DNA of 17,234 bases from Acidobacteriota bacterium (lineage in GTDB: Bacteria > Acidobacteriota > Terriglobia > Terriglobales > Acidobacteriaceae), in contig JAJZFR010000160.1 of assembly GCA_021805265.1 (NCBI GenBank), positions 1 through 17,234 on the forward strand, in the 5' to 3' direction. The notes under the pieces are model-generated. The model had not been told where the DNA came from and did no database searches. It saw only the letters and a list, made by a program, of their open reading frames with translations. Positions within the stretch are counted from its first letter, which is position 1; each line of letters starts with the position of its first letter. Shown here piece by piece: positions 7,303 through 13,756 of this stretch. A program made the position numbers and the translations under genes.

Positions 7303-9429
7303 TTACTGCACCGGGTACGAATAGATACTCACGCTGAAAGGGCGCACTGTGATCGTCTCCGGCAGTGGCCCGAGCGACTGTTTCTCCACCTGTACTTCGG
7401 GTTTCTTGTCCACCTGGACCGTCGCGTTGAGGGAGTCAGGAGCCATGCGCCACAGCGTTCCGGCGCTGGCCAGCTTCGAGCCATCGATCGCGATTTTGAT
7501 GGTTTGCGGAGAGTCGGAGGGATTGATCACGGCGATTGCCAGCGTCTTGCGGTCTTCACTGAACGCCGAACTCACATCCAGCGGATACGTCGGGCTGCCC
7601 GGATTCACTGCGGGCTGATCGCCGCCCGCAGGAAACACGGGCTTCGGCTGCGGCGAGTCGCCGGTCACCTCGACCGGGATCGTGCCGAAGTGGTCGCGGT
7701 ACATCTTGAAGAGCATTCCAGTCGGGTTCAGAATCGCTTCTGTGCGGTTCTCGCTCATCATCGCGGTTGCAAAGGTGACAGCGCCCATCTGGAAGACGTC
7801 GGAGTGGCGGAACATCTCGTGGAAGGCCCATGCGTACGCAGGAACCGTCTTGTACGAGTTCGGTACACCGCCAAAGTATGCCCACTCGTCGATGGCGATC
7901 GGAACCGGCTTCGTACGCAGAGCGGGAATGAGCTTGAGGTACGCCTCGTAATGCTCATACTTCGCGCGCACCTGCACAGCGGGCGCGCGTTCCCACTCGA
8001 TCAGGGACAGCGGAGGATCGATGGGCACCTTTTTCTGCAGCTTGATATCGGTATGCTGCGAACCCGATGCGTAGTAGTGCTCGCTGATCATGTCGATGTT
8101 GCCCAGGCAGTGGAGGATCAACTGACCGGTCCAGTCCGCCGACGACAGATAGTCGGGAATATATTGGCCATTGATGCGTCGCGCCTGATCGGCTCCCTCC
8201 ATCACGTCCGGCATCGCTCCTGGCGCGATCAGCGTGATCGACGGATCCACTTGACGCATCGCCTTGGCGAAGAGGTCGTACTTCAACTCGAATTGCGGAA
8301 GCGCCATCGCACCCATCTGATAGTCGCCCCACGACTCGTTGCCAATCCCCCAGAACTTGACGTGATACGGCGCTGGATGTCCGTTTGCAGCGCGCCATTT
8401 GCCCATTGGTGTGGTGGCTGCTCCGTTGGTGTACTCCACCAGTTGGCGCGCCGACCATGCATCACCAAATCCTGCATTCACAGTGATATACGCATCAACC
8501 CCCAGCAGCCGACAAAGCGTGACGAATTCATCGGTGCCCACATCGTTTGGTTGGACGGCATGCCACACAGGATCGAAGATCGGCGGACGTTTGTCGATAT
8601 CGCCCACACCGTAACGCCACTCATACGCGGAGACAAAGTTGCCGCCAGGAAAGCGCAGAACGCCAAAGCTCAACTGTTTGAGAGCCGCGATGACTTCCGG
8701 ACGGAACCCATCGATATTGTCCGCCGGCATCAGCGAAACCGCGCCAACCCTGAATGAACCGTTGCCGATGCCCGTGATCTCAAGCGTTGCGTCATCCGTA
8801 TCGGCAGCGGAGGTGAAATGCAGCGGGAATTTGCGGAAAGATTGTCCGGCAGCGTGGATGGTCACCGCCTGGCGATCCGATGCCTGCTTGCCCCAGATGA
8901 GCGTGACCTTGACCACGGCGCCCGGAGTGCCGGCAAGCACGATGCGTCCCGTATACGCCTTGCCCGAGCGCACCGCGATCCCCGACTGCGTGAAACCATG
9001 CGCTTCCACCCCATTCAACTTCACCAGCGGCGTCTGGTCACCGGTATACGGCGCTTTCGTGTCCATGGTGACCACATCGGCCCCCCCGATCGGCGACCAC
9101 CACCGCGTGGGAGTCCTGCGGAAACGCGGGTTTCCCGCTGCGTTGCCCATCACCGGCGGTGGCGTGGGCGCGCTCGTCGCAACCGGGTAAAAGAACTTGC
9201 GATCGACAAGCATCTCCGACCAGATTCCGTTGTTGACAATGTCGCCGCCGTGCTCCAGAAACTGGCCATAGATATTCTTCGAGATCGGCGCACCGGTCTT
9301 CGACGTATTGATCGTGGCATTGACGATGCTCGTCTGTGACCACACGGCGCAGGGCAGCACCAGCAAAGTCAGCAGACACGCAGCCGTGGGCAGAAAATGT
9401 TTTTTTGCGAACTTCAGGAACGAAGGCAT
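7303..9429 (-). CDS. GH51 alpha-L-arabinofuranosidase with inserted CBM-like module, secreted
   Basis: This 708-residue enzyme should remove terminal alpha-L-arabinofuranosyl residues from arabinoxylan or arabinan oligosaccharides. The signal peptide ends near residue 31 (VWSQ). GH51 sequence starts with ISKNIYGQFLEHGG (about 49-62), breaks off after residue 85, and resumes near 240. The insert (about 86-236) has WWSPIG, KAYTGRIVLAG and a final NGSFRVGAVSLMP, and looks like a CBM4/9-type beta-sandwich. The barrel then carries FPGGNFVSAYEW, acid/base Glu365 in WGIGNESWG and nucleophile Glu515 in AIDEWAYFGG. A C-terminal beta domain (about 620-706) ends it. The extra module makes it about 200 residues longer than a standard GH51. 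An in-frame ATG at 9447 was rejected as start because its own codons contain the GAGGAGA ribosome site serving ATG 9429. The gene lies 96 bp after a second, standard-length GH51 and 42 bp before the CE1 esterase. Confidence 0.9.
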   Translation of the reverse strand: MPSFLKFAKKHFLPTAACLLTLLVLPCAVWSQTSIVNATINTSKTGAPISKNIYGQFLEHGGDIVNNGIWSEMLVDRKFFYPVATSAPTPPPVMGNAAGNPRFRRTPTRWWSPIGGADVVTMDTKAPYTGDQTPLVKLNGVEAHGFTQSGIAVRSGKAYTGRIVLAGTPGAVVKVTLIWGKQASDRQAVTIHAAGQSFRKFPLHFTSAADTDDATLEITGIGNGSFRVGAVSLMPADNIDGFRPEVIAALKQLSFGVLRFPGGNFVSAYEWRYGVGDIDKRPPIFDPVWHAVQPNDVGTDEFVTLCRLLGVDAYITVNAGFGDAWSARQLVEYTNGAATTPMGKWRAANGHPAPYHVKFWGIGNESWGDYQMGAMALPQFELKYDLFAKAMRQVDPSITLIAPGAMPDVMEGADQARRINGQYIPDYLSSADWTGQLILHCLGNIDMISEHYYASGSQHTDIKLQKKVPIDPPLSLIEWERAPAVQVRAKYEHYEAYLKLIPALRTKPVPIAIDEWAYFGGVPNSYKTVPAYAWAFHEMFRHSDVFQMGAVTFATAMMSENRTEAILNPTGMLFKMYRDHFGTIPVEVTGDSPQPKPVFPAGGDQPAVNPGSPTYPLDVSSAFSEDRKTLAIAVINPSDSPQTIKIAIDGSKLASAGTLWRMAPDSLNATVQVDKKPEVQVEKQSLGPLPETITVRPFSVSIYSYPVQ

Positions 9430-9438
9430 GGTACCGAT

Positions 9439-9445
9439 TCTCCTC
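9439..9445 (-). promoter_or_regulatory. Strong Shine-Dalgarno that fixes the start of the CBM-bearing GH51
   Basis: On the minus strand the bases read GAGGAGA, and the AGGAGA part is 9 nt before ATG 9429. The upstream in-frame ATG at 9447 overlaps this ribosome site, so initiation at 9429 is much more likely, which shortens the protein by six residues. Confidence 0.75.
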
Positions 9446-9525
9446 ATACTGGATGCTGCAAAAATCCGATGCGCTGGATTGGGTGCCGGTTGTTGAAACG
9501 TCAGGTAGCTTTGAATCGAGCGCGG

Positions 9526-11103
9526 TTATGGCTCAATCGTGACGACTGTCACCGATCGAGGCGCTGCTGTGAGTGAAATTGTGCCGTTTTGAAGCTTTAC
9601 TGCTACCGCTTTCGACACAACGGAATCAGGCGATTCGAACGTGTTGACACTGTCCACTGCGGCTCCCGTCAAGGTCTCGGCCCGGGCCACTTTTGCCGTG
9701 ATCCCAGACAGGGCTGCGTCGATCGAGACCGGGCTTTCAGCGTCCAGGTTGGTGATCTCCAGCAACAGCTTTCCGTCCACTGCCTTGGCGGCGATGGCGT
9801 CAACCCGCGGCAGCGATACCCCATCATGCGTGTACGTGCCCGCATCGAAGGTAACCGGTAGGAATGTGGCGTCCTGGAACGGAACATACATCTTGAAAAC
9901 GTAGTAGGTGGGCGTCAGGACCATCTTCTCTTTGTCAGTGAGGATCATCGCCTGGAGGACGTTGATCATCTGGGCAATGTTGGCCATGCGGACGCGGTCT
10001 GCGTGACGAGCGAAGATGTTCAGGTTGAGCGAGGCAAGCACAGCGTCGCGCATACTATTTTGCTGAAAGAGAAAGGCCGGATTGGTGCCCGGCAGCGGCG
10101 CGTGCCAGGCTCCCCATTCATCGACAGACAAGGTGACTTTTTTCTCCGGGTCATACTTGTCCATCACCGCTTCCTGCTGACGCAGGAACTGATCCATGAA
10201 GAGCGTCGATTTGAGAGACTTGGCGTAGTCGCCCTGCACGAACTTTTGCGAATTCGTCGAGGGTGGCCACCCGTTGGGCACGGTATACCAGTGCAGGGAG
10301 ACGCCGTTGATGTCCCAGGCCCAGGTGTGTTTCTTCCATGCCTGCATCACGGCCTCGGTCCACTCGGTGTTTGGCGTACCCGGCCCAACTGCGATCTTCA
10401 GCATCTGGTCTGTTTTGCGCTGGGCTGGATTCATATTGAGCACGAATCGGCTGTAGACCTTCATCAGGCTCACATAGTAGTCCGGCGTCATCGCGCCGCC
10501 GCAGTCCCAGCTTTCATTGCCAATGCCCAGGAATCCGACCTTATATGGCGCGGGATGCCCATTGGCCGCTCGCTCCCTGGCAAGAGCCGTTGGCGCAGCT
10601 GCGGTCATGTACTCCAGCCACTCGGCGGCCTCCTCCGTCGTTCCCGATCCAACGTTGACCGACACATACGGCGTGCTGCCGATCTGCTGGATAAAGTCCA
10701 TGAACTCATCGGTGCCAAAGGCATTGGTGTCGATCACATCACCCCATGCCGAGTTCACAGTTGCAGGGCGCTTGTCGCGTGGGCCGATCCCATTGCGCCA
10801 GTGGTACTGATCTGCGAAACAGCCGCCCGGCCAACGGACATTGGGAACCTTCAGTTCCCGCAACGCAGCCACCACGTCATTGCGGATTCCGCGCGTGTTC
10901 GGGATGGAAGAGTCTGGGCCAACCCAGATGCCGCCGTAAAGGCCCTGTCCCAGATTTTCGGCGAATTGACCGAAGATGTTGCGATCAATCTTCGATCCCG
11001 GTTTCGAGGCATCGATGGAGAGGCGAATGGTATCGGCGGCTGAGGCACCGAGAGGCGCAACCATCAGCAAGAAGGCAACCGCGTGCACAGGCCTGGACTT
11101 CAT
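9526..11103 (-). CDS. GH51 alpha-L-arabinofuranosidase, standard length, secreted
   Basis: This 525-residue GH51 enzyme should release terminal arabinofuranose from hemicellulose side chains by a retaining mechanism. The signal peptide (MKSRPVHAVAFLLMVAPLGA) ends near SA-AD at residues 21-23. The catalytic barrel carries DRNIFGQFAENLG (40-52), VRWPGGCFADQYHW (89-102), acid/base Glu197 in LGIGNESWDCGG and nucleophile Glu329 in SVDEWGAW. A beta-sandwich (about 410-525) follows. There is no CBM insert, unlike the downstream paralogue, and the two differ widely in sequence, so they are not a recent duplication. An in-frame TTG lies at 11118, but ATG 11103 has GGAGA about 6 nt upstream and begins the signal peptide directly. 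It is the first gene of the minus-strand operon; the 250-bp region before it carries the candidate LysR sites. GH51 also contains a few endoglucanase-like members, but the motifs here are those of arabinofuranosidases. Confidence 0.92.
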   Translation of the reverse strand: MKSRPVHAVAFLLMVAPLGASAADTIRLSIDASKPGSKIDRNIFGQFAENLGQGLYGGIWVGPDSSIPNTRGIRNDVVAALRELKVPNVRWPGGCFADQYHWRNGIGPRDKRPATVNSAWGDVIDTNAFGTDEFMDFIQQIGSTPYVSVNVGSGTTEEAAEWLEYMTAAAPTALARERAANGHPAPYKVGFLGIGNESWDCGGAMTPDYYVSLMKVYSRFVLNMNPAQRKTDQMLKIAVGPGTPNTEWTEAVMQAWKKHTWAWDINGVSLHWYTVPNGWPPSTNSQKFVQGDYAKSLKSTLFMDQFLRQQEAVMDKYDPEKKVTLSVDEWGAWHAPLPGTNPAFLFQQNSMRDAVLASLNLNIFARHADRVRMANIAQMINVLQAMILTDKEKMVLTPTYYVFKMYVPFQDATFLPVTFDAGTYTHDGVSLPRVDAIAAKAVDGKLLLEITNLDAESPVSIDAALSGITAKVARAETLTGAAVDSVNTFESPDSVVSKAVAVKLQNGTISLTAAPRSVTVVTIEP

Positions 11104-11217
11104 TTCGGTCTCCGGCAAAAGATGAGCAATGGCTGTGGATTGGTAACCGGAGGGCGGGGAGATGCAATGGTTTTGCGTTTCACGCCCAGCGGCTGTTCCA
11201 CTTTTGAACTTCTAGAC

Positions 11218-11245
11218 GTTACAGTTCAGACGCAAGATCGCGCAA
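11218..11245 (-). promoter_or_regulatory. Candidate promoter of the six-gene operon
   Basis: On the minus strand a weak sigma70-like pair is visible: TTGCGC (11245-11240) as -35, a 16-nt spacer, and TGTAAC (11223-11218) as -10. This would start transcription near 11211, leaving a leader of about 108 nt before ATG 11103. The -35 match is poor, as expected for an activator-dependent promoter. The assignment rests on position and on the adjoining T-N11-A sites; no experiment supports it. Confidence 0.35.
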
Positions 11246-11246
11246 G

Positions 11247-11259
11247 TTGAATAAATCGC
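11247..11259. promoter_or_regulatory. Candidate LysR-type binding site, promoter-proximal, operon side
   Basis: The 13 bases TTGAATAAATCGC match 11 of 13 positions of the TCGAATAAATCGA dyad found beside lysR (12256-12268), including a shared 10-mer GAATAAATCG. The final A of T-N11-A is replaced by C. The bases overlap a perfect inverted repeat, AATAAA-TCGC-TTTATT, at 11250-11265. The site abuts the proposed -35 box, where LysR-type activators usually place their activation site. Confidence 0.5.
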
Positions 11260-11269
11260 TTTATTGTTA

Positions 11270-11282
11270 TCTATTTCATCGA
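11270..11282. promoter_or_regulatory. Candidate LysR-type binding site, distal, operon side
   Basis: TCTATTTCATCGA fits T-N11-A. Its reverse complement, TCGATGAAATAGA, matches the lysR-side dyad TCGAATAAATCGA at 10 of 13 positions. The centre (11276) is 23 bp from the proximal site and would be near -65 of the proposed start of transcription, the usual place of a LysR recognition site. Taken alone it would be weak; the pairing is what supports it. Confidence 0.45.
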
Positions 11283-11326
11283 TGTGTCCTTCGCGATGGA
11301 GAAGCAGGTGCCGAGGCTGCCGTTCA

Positions 11327-11347
11327 GGTCCCCAGTGCCCAGTTCCC
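11327..11347. repeat. Three tandem heptanucleotides (NCCCAGT-type)
   Basis: Three consecutive 7-base units read GGTCCCC, AGTGCCC and AGTTCCC, starting 6 bp beyond the lysR stop codon. On the other strand they read as GGG-N-ACY units. They resemble the short tandemly repeated repetitive heptamers (STRR) described in cyanobacteria. With three units, chance or an ordinary microsatellite remains possible. Confidence 0.45.
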
Positions 11348-11353
11348 TGACGC

Positions 11354-12241
11354 CTAGATTCTTTCCGGCTCGCGACCGATTCCGAGCACCTCAGCGAGCG
11401 CATTGGTCTCTAGATTGTTCTGGCTCAGGTCTCGGCAGACGAGATTGAGCCTGACTTCGCGAGTTTTGCCAGCCGGGAGTGACAGTGGCACGAGGGAGCC
11501 ACTCTTGATATCCGACTGGATGCGGTACCTGGGCAGCCAGCCGAAGCAAAGACCGCAGCGCACGGCCGCGATGGCGGAGTCGATGGTACCGACCTGGAGG
11601 ACGCGCTGTGCCACCAGGTGCGGCTGTTGCTTGAGGCTGCCGGATGCGGCGCTTTCGATGTTGACCAGGGTGTGGGGCATCAGCTCGGAGTGCGTGAGCG
11701 AGCGGCGAATAGACAGGAGTGGATGATCGTGGCGGGCTACAGCAATCATTTCGATAAAGAGAATCGGCGTGACGAGTATCTCGCGGGTTGCCAGGCCGGT
11801 GACGCAGATTTGCGCGTTGTGGAGAGAAAACTCGGAGTCGGCTGAGAGAAACGTTCCCTGGCGCAACCGCAAGCGGACATGCGGAAAGCTGGCAGAATAC
11901 GACGCCAGCAGTGGAAAGAGGCGATCATCCGGGAAGATGCTGTCGACGGAAAGATCGACATCGGAGGTGCCTCCTGAGGCCATCAGCTGCGCGCGCTGTT
12001 CAATGGCCTGGAATCCGGCCAGATGGGGTTCGACATCGGCGAGGAATACCCGGCCCGTCTCGGTTAGTTGCGCCTTGCGGCCGTGAATCTCGAAGAGGCG
12101 TACACCCAATTGTTCCTGGAGGCGCGCAACAGCATAACTGATCGTCGATTGCGACCGATTCAGCTTCTTGGCAGCGGGCGCAAAGCCTCCCAACTGCACG
12201 ACCGCTTGAAGTATCTCCCAGGCGTCGAGTGTAGTGTTCAT
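11354..12241 (-). CDS. LysR-family transcriptional regulator
   Basis: This cytoplasmic DNA-binding regulator is 295 residues long from ATG 12241. Residues about 4-62 form the winged helix-turn-helix (GGFAPAAKKLNRSQSTISYA, then VARLQEQLGVRLFEIHGRKAQLTETG), and about 88-290 form the periplasmic-binding-protein-like effector domain. The effector domain has Cys residues (CVTG, RCGLCFGW) but I cannot infer its ligand. The frame is open upstream to ATG 12298, with another ATG at 12256. None of the three has a convincing ribosome site. I chose 12241 because LysR proteins usually begin only a few residues before the helix-turn-helix, and the longer forms would put the operator inside the coding region. 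The gene is divergent from the CBM48-CE1 esterase and in tandem with the GH51-led operon. Likely role: sensing a hemicellulose-derived compound, controlling both flanking units and itself. That role is inferred from gene order and from the shared dyads. Confidence 0.88.
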   Translation of the reverse strand: MNTTLDAWEILQAVVQLGGFAPAAKKLNRSQSTISYAVARLQEQLGVRLFEIHGRKAQLTETGRVFLADVEPHLAGFQAIEQRAQLMASGGTSDVDLSVDSIFPDDRLFPLLASYSASFPHVRLRLRQGTFLSADSEFSLHNAQICVTGLATREILVTPILFIEMIAVARHDHPLLSIRRSLTHSELMPHTLVNIESAASGSLKQQPHLVAQRVLQVGTIDSAIAAVRCGLCFGWLPRYRIQSDIKSGSLVPLSLPAGKTREVRLNLVCRDLSQNNLETNALAEVLGIGREPERI

Positions 12242-12254
12242 GGTTTGAGAATAC

Positions 12255-12269
12255 ATCGAATAAATCGAT
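12255..12269. promoter_or_regulatory. Perfect dyad ATCGA-N5-TCGAT, candidate LysR operator
   Basis: ATCGA-ATAAA-TCGAT is a perfect inverted repeat with 5-bp arms. It contains a T-N11-A element (T12256 to A12268), the standard LysR-type recognition pattern. It lies 13 bp upstream of the chosen lysR start codon, a position suited to self-repression. A near-copy occurs in front of the GH51-led operon at 11247. Confidence 0.6.
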
Positions 12270-12274
12270 ATACC

Positions 12275-12293
12275 TAGTCGATAAATGCGACTA
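12275..12293. promoter_or_regulatory. Second perfect dyad TAGTCG-N7-CGACTA, candidate LysR operator
   Basis: TAGTCGATAAATGCGACTA has 6-bp arms around a 7-nt spacer and holds T-N11-A (T12278 to A12290). Its centre (12284) is 22 bp, about two helical turns, from the centre of the neighbouring dyad (12262). LysR-type tetramers usually contact two such sites on one face of the DNA. It would lie near -61 of the proposed promoter for the rightward esterase. Confidence 0.6.
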
Positions 12294-12318
12294 TCCATTC
12301 AGAATCGTCGTTGGATAG
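12291..12318. repeat. Inverted repeat CTATCCA / TGGATAG
   Basis: Seven-base arms at 12291-12297 and 12312-12318 are separated by 14 nt. The left arm overlaps the end of the TAGTCG/CGACTA dyad and the right arm overlaps the proposed -35 box of the rightward promoter. It may be a further protein-binding site, or chance. Confidence 0.4.
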
Positions 12319-12338
12319 AATGCCGCTGAACTTAGAAT
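12311..12338 (+). promoter_or_regulatory. Candidate sigma70-type promoter for the rightward esterase
   Basis: TTGGAT (12311-12316), a 16-nt spacer and TAGAAT (12333-12338) resemble -35 and -10 boxes. Transcription would start near 12345, giving a leader of about 60 nt before ATG 12405. The gene's ribosome site, GGAGAG, lies about 8 nt before that ATG. Confidence 0.45.
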
Positions 12339-12404
12339 CGCAGTCCCGGCGTTGCGAGAGGCGCGGGGAATTATCGCGCGGGGTTCAGGCATGGAGAGAA
12401 TTCG

Positions 12405-13628
12405 ATGAAGAAACTTGCAGTCGCAATACTTCTGATTTCAAGCTATTGCGGGGCGCAGACGGCAGATTCGTTTGTCCCGGCTTCAACCAATGTGTGGGCT
12501 GCTGAGTACCCTCGGGTAGACGCCAGCGGCCGTGCCGCATTTCGTATCAAGGCTGCTAACGCGTCCGCAGTGAAACTCAACTTCTGGAGCAATCCGAAGC
12601 TGGATATGGTCAAGGGGAGCGACGGTTACTGGACTGTGACCACACCACCTCTGGTGCCCGGATTCCACTACTACAACTTCGTCGTCGATGGAGTGGACGT
12701 GAACGATGCCGGAAGCCATGCTTTTTTTGGCGGCGGCAGAGACGCAAGCGGCATCGAGATTCCCGAATCGGGGGCAACCTACTACCTGGTGCAGCATGTT
12801 CCGCACGGTGCCGTGCGCGAGATATGGTATTTCTCCAACGTCACCGGGAGTTGGCGTCATGCAGTCGTCTATCTGCCGCCGGGCTACGACACGCAGACGA
12901 CGATGCGCTATCCCGTGCTTTATCTTCAGCACGGTGCCGGCGAAGATGAGACTGGCTGGATCAATCAAGGACATGCCAACTTCATCCTGGACAACCTGAT
13001 CGCCAGTGGGGCTGCAAAGCCGATGATCATCGTGATGGCCTACGGCTATGCGCGGCGCGCCGGACATGTTGATCCGGATGTGAGCAAAGCGCCTTTCGGT
13101 TCCCCCGAGATGATGAAGGCGATGCAGGAGCTGTCGCAGGCGTTTGAAGACGATGTGACTCAGGCGCTGATACCATACATCGATTCCAACTTCAGGACCA
13201 TGGCTGATCGCGATCATCGCGCCATGGCTGGACTCTCGATGGGGGGTATGCAGACCTTCCAGATCACCTTCGATCACCTCGATCTCTTTTCGTATATTGG
13301 CGGCTTCAGCGGTGCGAGCGGGATGATGATGATGCGCAGCAATGAGAAGCCCGACATGAAGACAGCCTTCAACGGCGCTCTGGCCGCCCCGGCAGCATTT
13401 GCCAGGAAGGTACACCTGCTCTGGATCGGCGTGGGTACTGCGGAGCCGCCTCAGATGCTGGCGGGCATCACCAGGCTTCACGAAGCTTTCACCGAAGCAG
13501 GAGTCAAGCATGTCTTCTATCAATCGCCCGGCACCTCACATGAATGGCAGACATGGCGACGCGACCTGAACGACTTCGCGCCGCGGCTGTTCCAGGCGGG
13601 GAGCCAGCCAGCCACCGCCGCGCGGTAA
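12405..13628 (+). CDS. CBM48-like/CE1 secreted esterase (feruloyl or acetyl xylan esterase type)
   Basis: This 407-residue protein has a signal peptide (MKKLAVAILLISSYCGAQ), an N-terminal E-set/CBM48-like beta domain (about 25-125; AAFRIKAANASAVKLNFW, GFHYYNFVVDG), and a CE1 esterase domain (about 140-395). The nucleophile is Ser278 in GLSMGG and the catalytic His is His379 in GTSHEWQTW. The usual acid position (GTxD/E) appears to be Glu347 in GVGTAEPPQ rather than Asp. Secreted CBM48-CE1 esterases occur in xylan-degrading Bacteroidetes, where they remove feruloyl or acetyl groups; the same role fits here. Annotation pipelines may label it enterochelin-esterase-like, which would be misleading. 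ATG 12405 is well supported by GGAGAG just upstream. The gene is divergent from lysR across 163 bp with two dyads and is followed after 128 bp by the GH3 gene on the same strand. It is not closely similar to the CE1 enzyme at 6151-7260. Confidence 0.87.
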   Translation: MKKLAVAILLISSYCGAQTADSFVPASTNVWAAEYPRVDASGRAAFRIKAANASAVKLNFWSNPKLDMVKGSDGYWTVTTPPLVPGFHYYNFVVDGVDVNDAGSHAFFGGGRDASGIEIPESGATYYLVQHVPHGAVREIWYFSNVTGSWRHAVVYLPPGYDTQTTMRYPVLYLQHGAGEDETGWINQGHANFILDNLIASGAAKPMIIVMAYGYARRAGHVDPDVSKAPFGSPEMMKAMQELSQAFEDDVTQALIPYIDSNFRTMADRDHRAMAGLSMGGMQTFQITFDHLDLFSYIGGFSGASGMMMMRSNEKPDMKTAFNGALAAPAAFARKVHLLWIGVGTAEPPQMLAGITRLHEAFTEAGVKHVFYQSPGTSHEWQTWRRDLNDFAPRLFQAGSQPATAAR

Positions 13629-13727
13629 CAGAAGGTCAGGAAACGCGCGCCTTCGCAGGGAAGAGGCCCGCCTGTTGTGATCCCGTGTGTGCGGTCCATT
13701 TTGCCAGGGATACCGGATAGTGTAGGA

Positions 13728-13743
13728 TTCGACTCGATTCGAA
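13728..13743. repeat. Inverted repeat TTCGA-N6-TCGAA in the GH3 leader
   Basis: TTCGA (13728-13732) and TCGAA (13739-13743) flank CTCGAT, just before the GAGG ribosome site of the GH3 gene (13747-13750). The same bases contain two direct copies of GATTCGA 10 bp apart (13726 and 13736). It shares the TCGA half-site with the lysR-side dyads but not their spacing. Confidence 0.35.
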
Positions 13744-13756
13744 CTTGAGGTTCATT

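Noticed and set aside
7246..8757. A 503-codon open frame antisense to the CE1/GH51 region
   Set aside because: The opposite strand holds GH51 with its catalytic motifs. The frame has no recognisable motif and crosses an intergenic gap.
10003..11043. A 346-codon plus-strand frame opposite the first GH51
   Set aside because: It is a GC-driven shadow of a gene whose signal peptide and both catalytic glutamates are intact.
7303..11103. The two GH51 genes as a recent tandem duplication
   Set aside because: They differ in length, domain content and most of the sequence outside catalytic motifs, so they are old paralogues or separately acquired.
11212..11403. A 63-codon minus-strand frame between lysR and the GH51-led operon
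   Set aside because: It starts inside lysR in another frame, runs through the heptamer repeat and the operator sites, and ends in the promoter. It is more likely non-coding.
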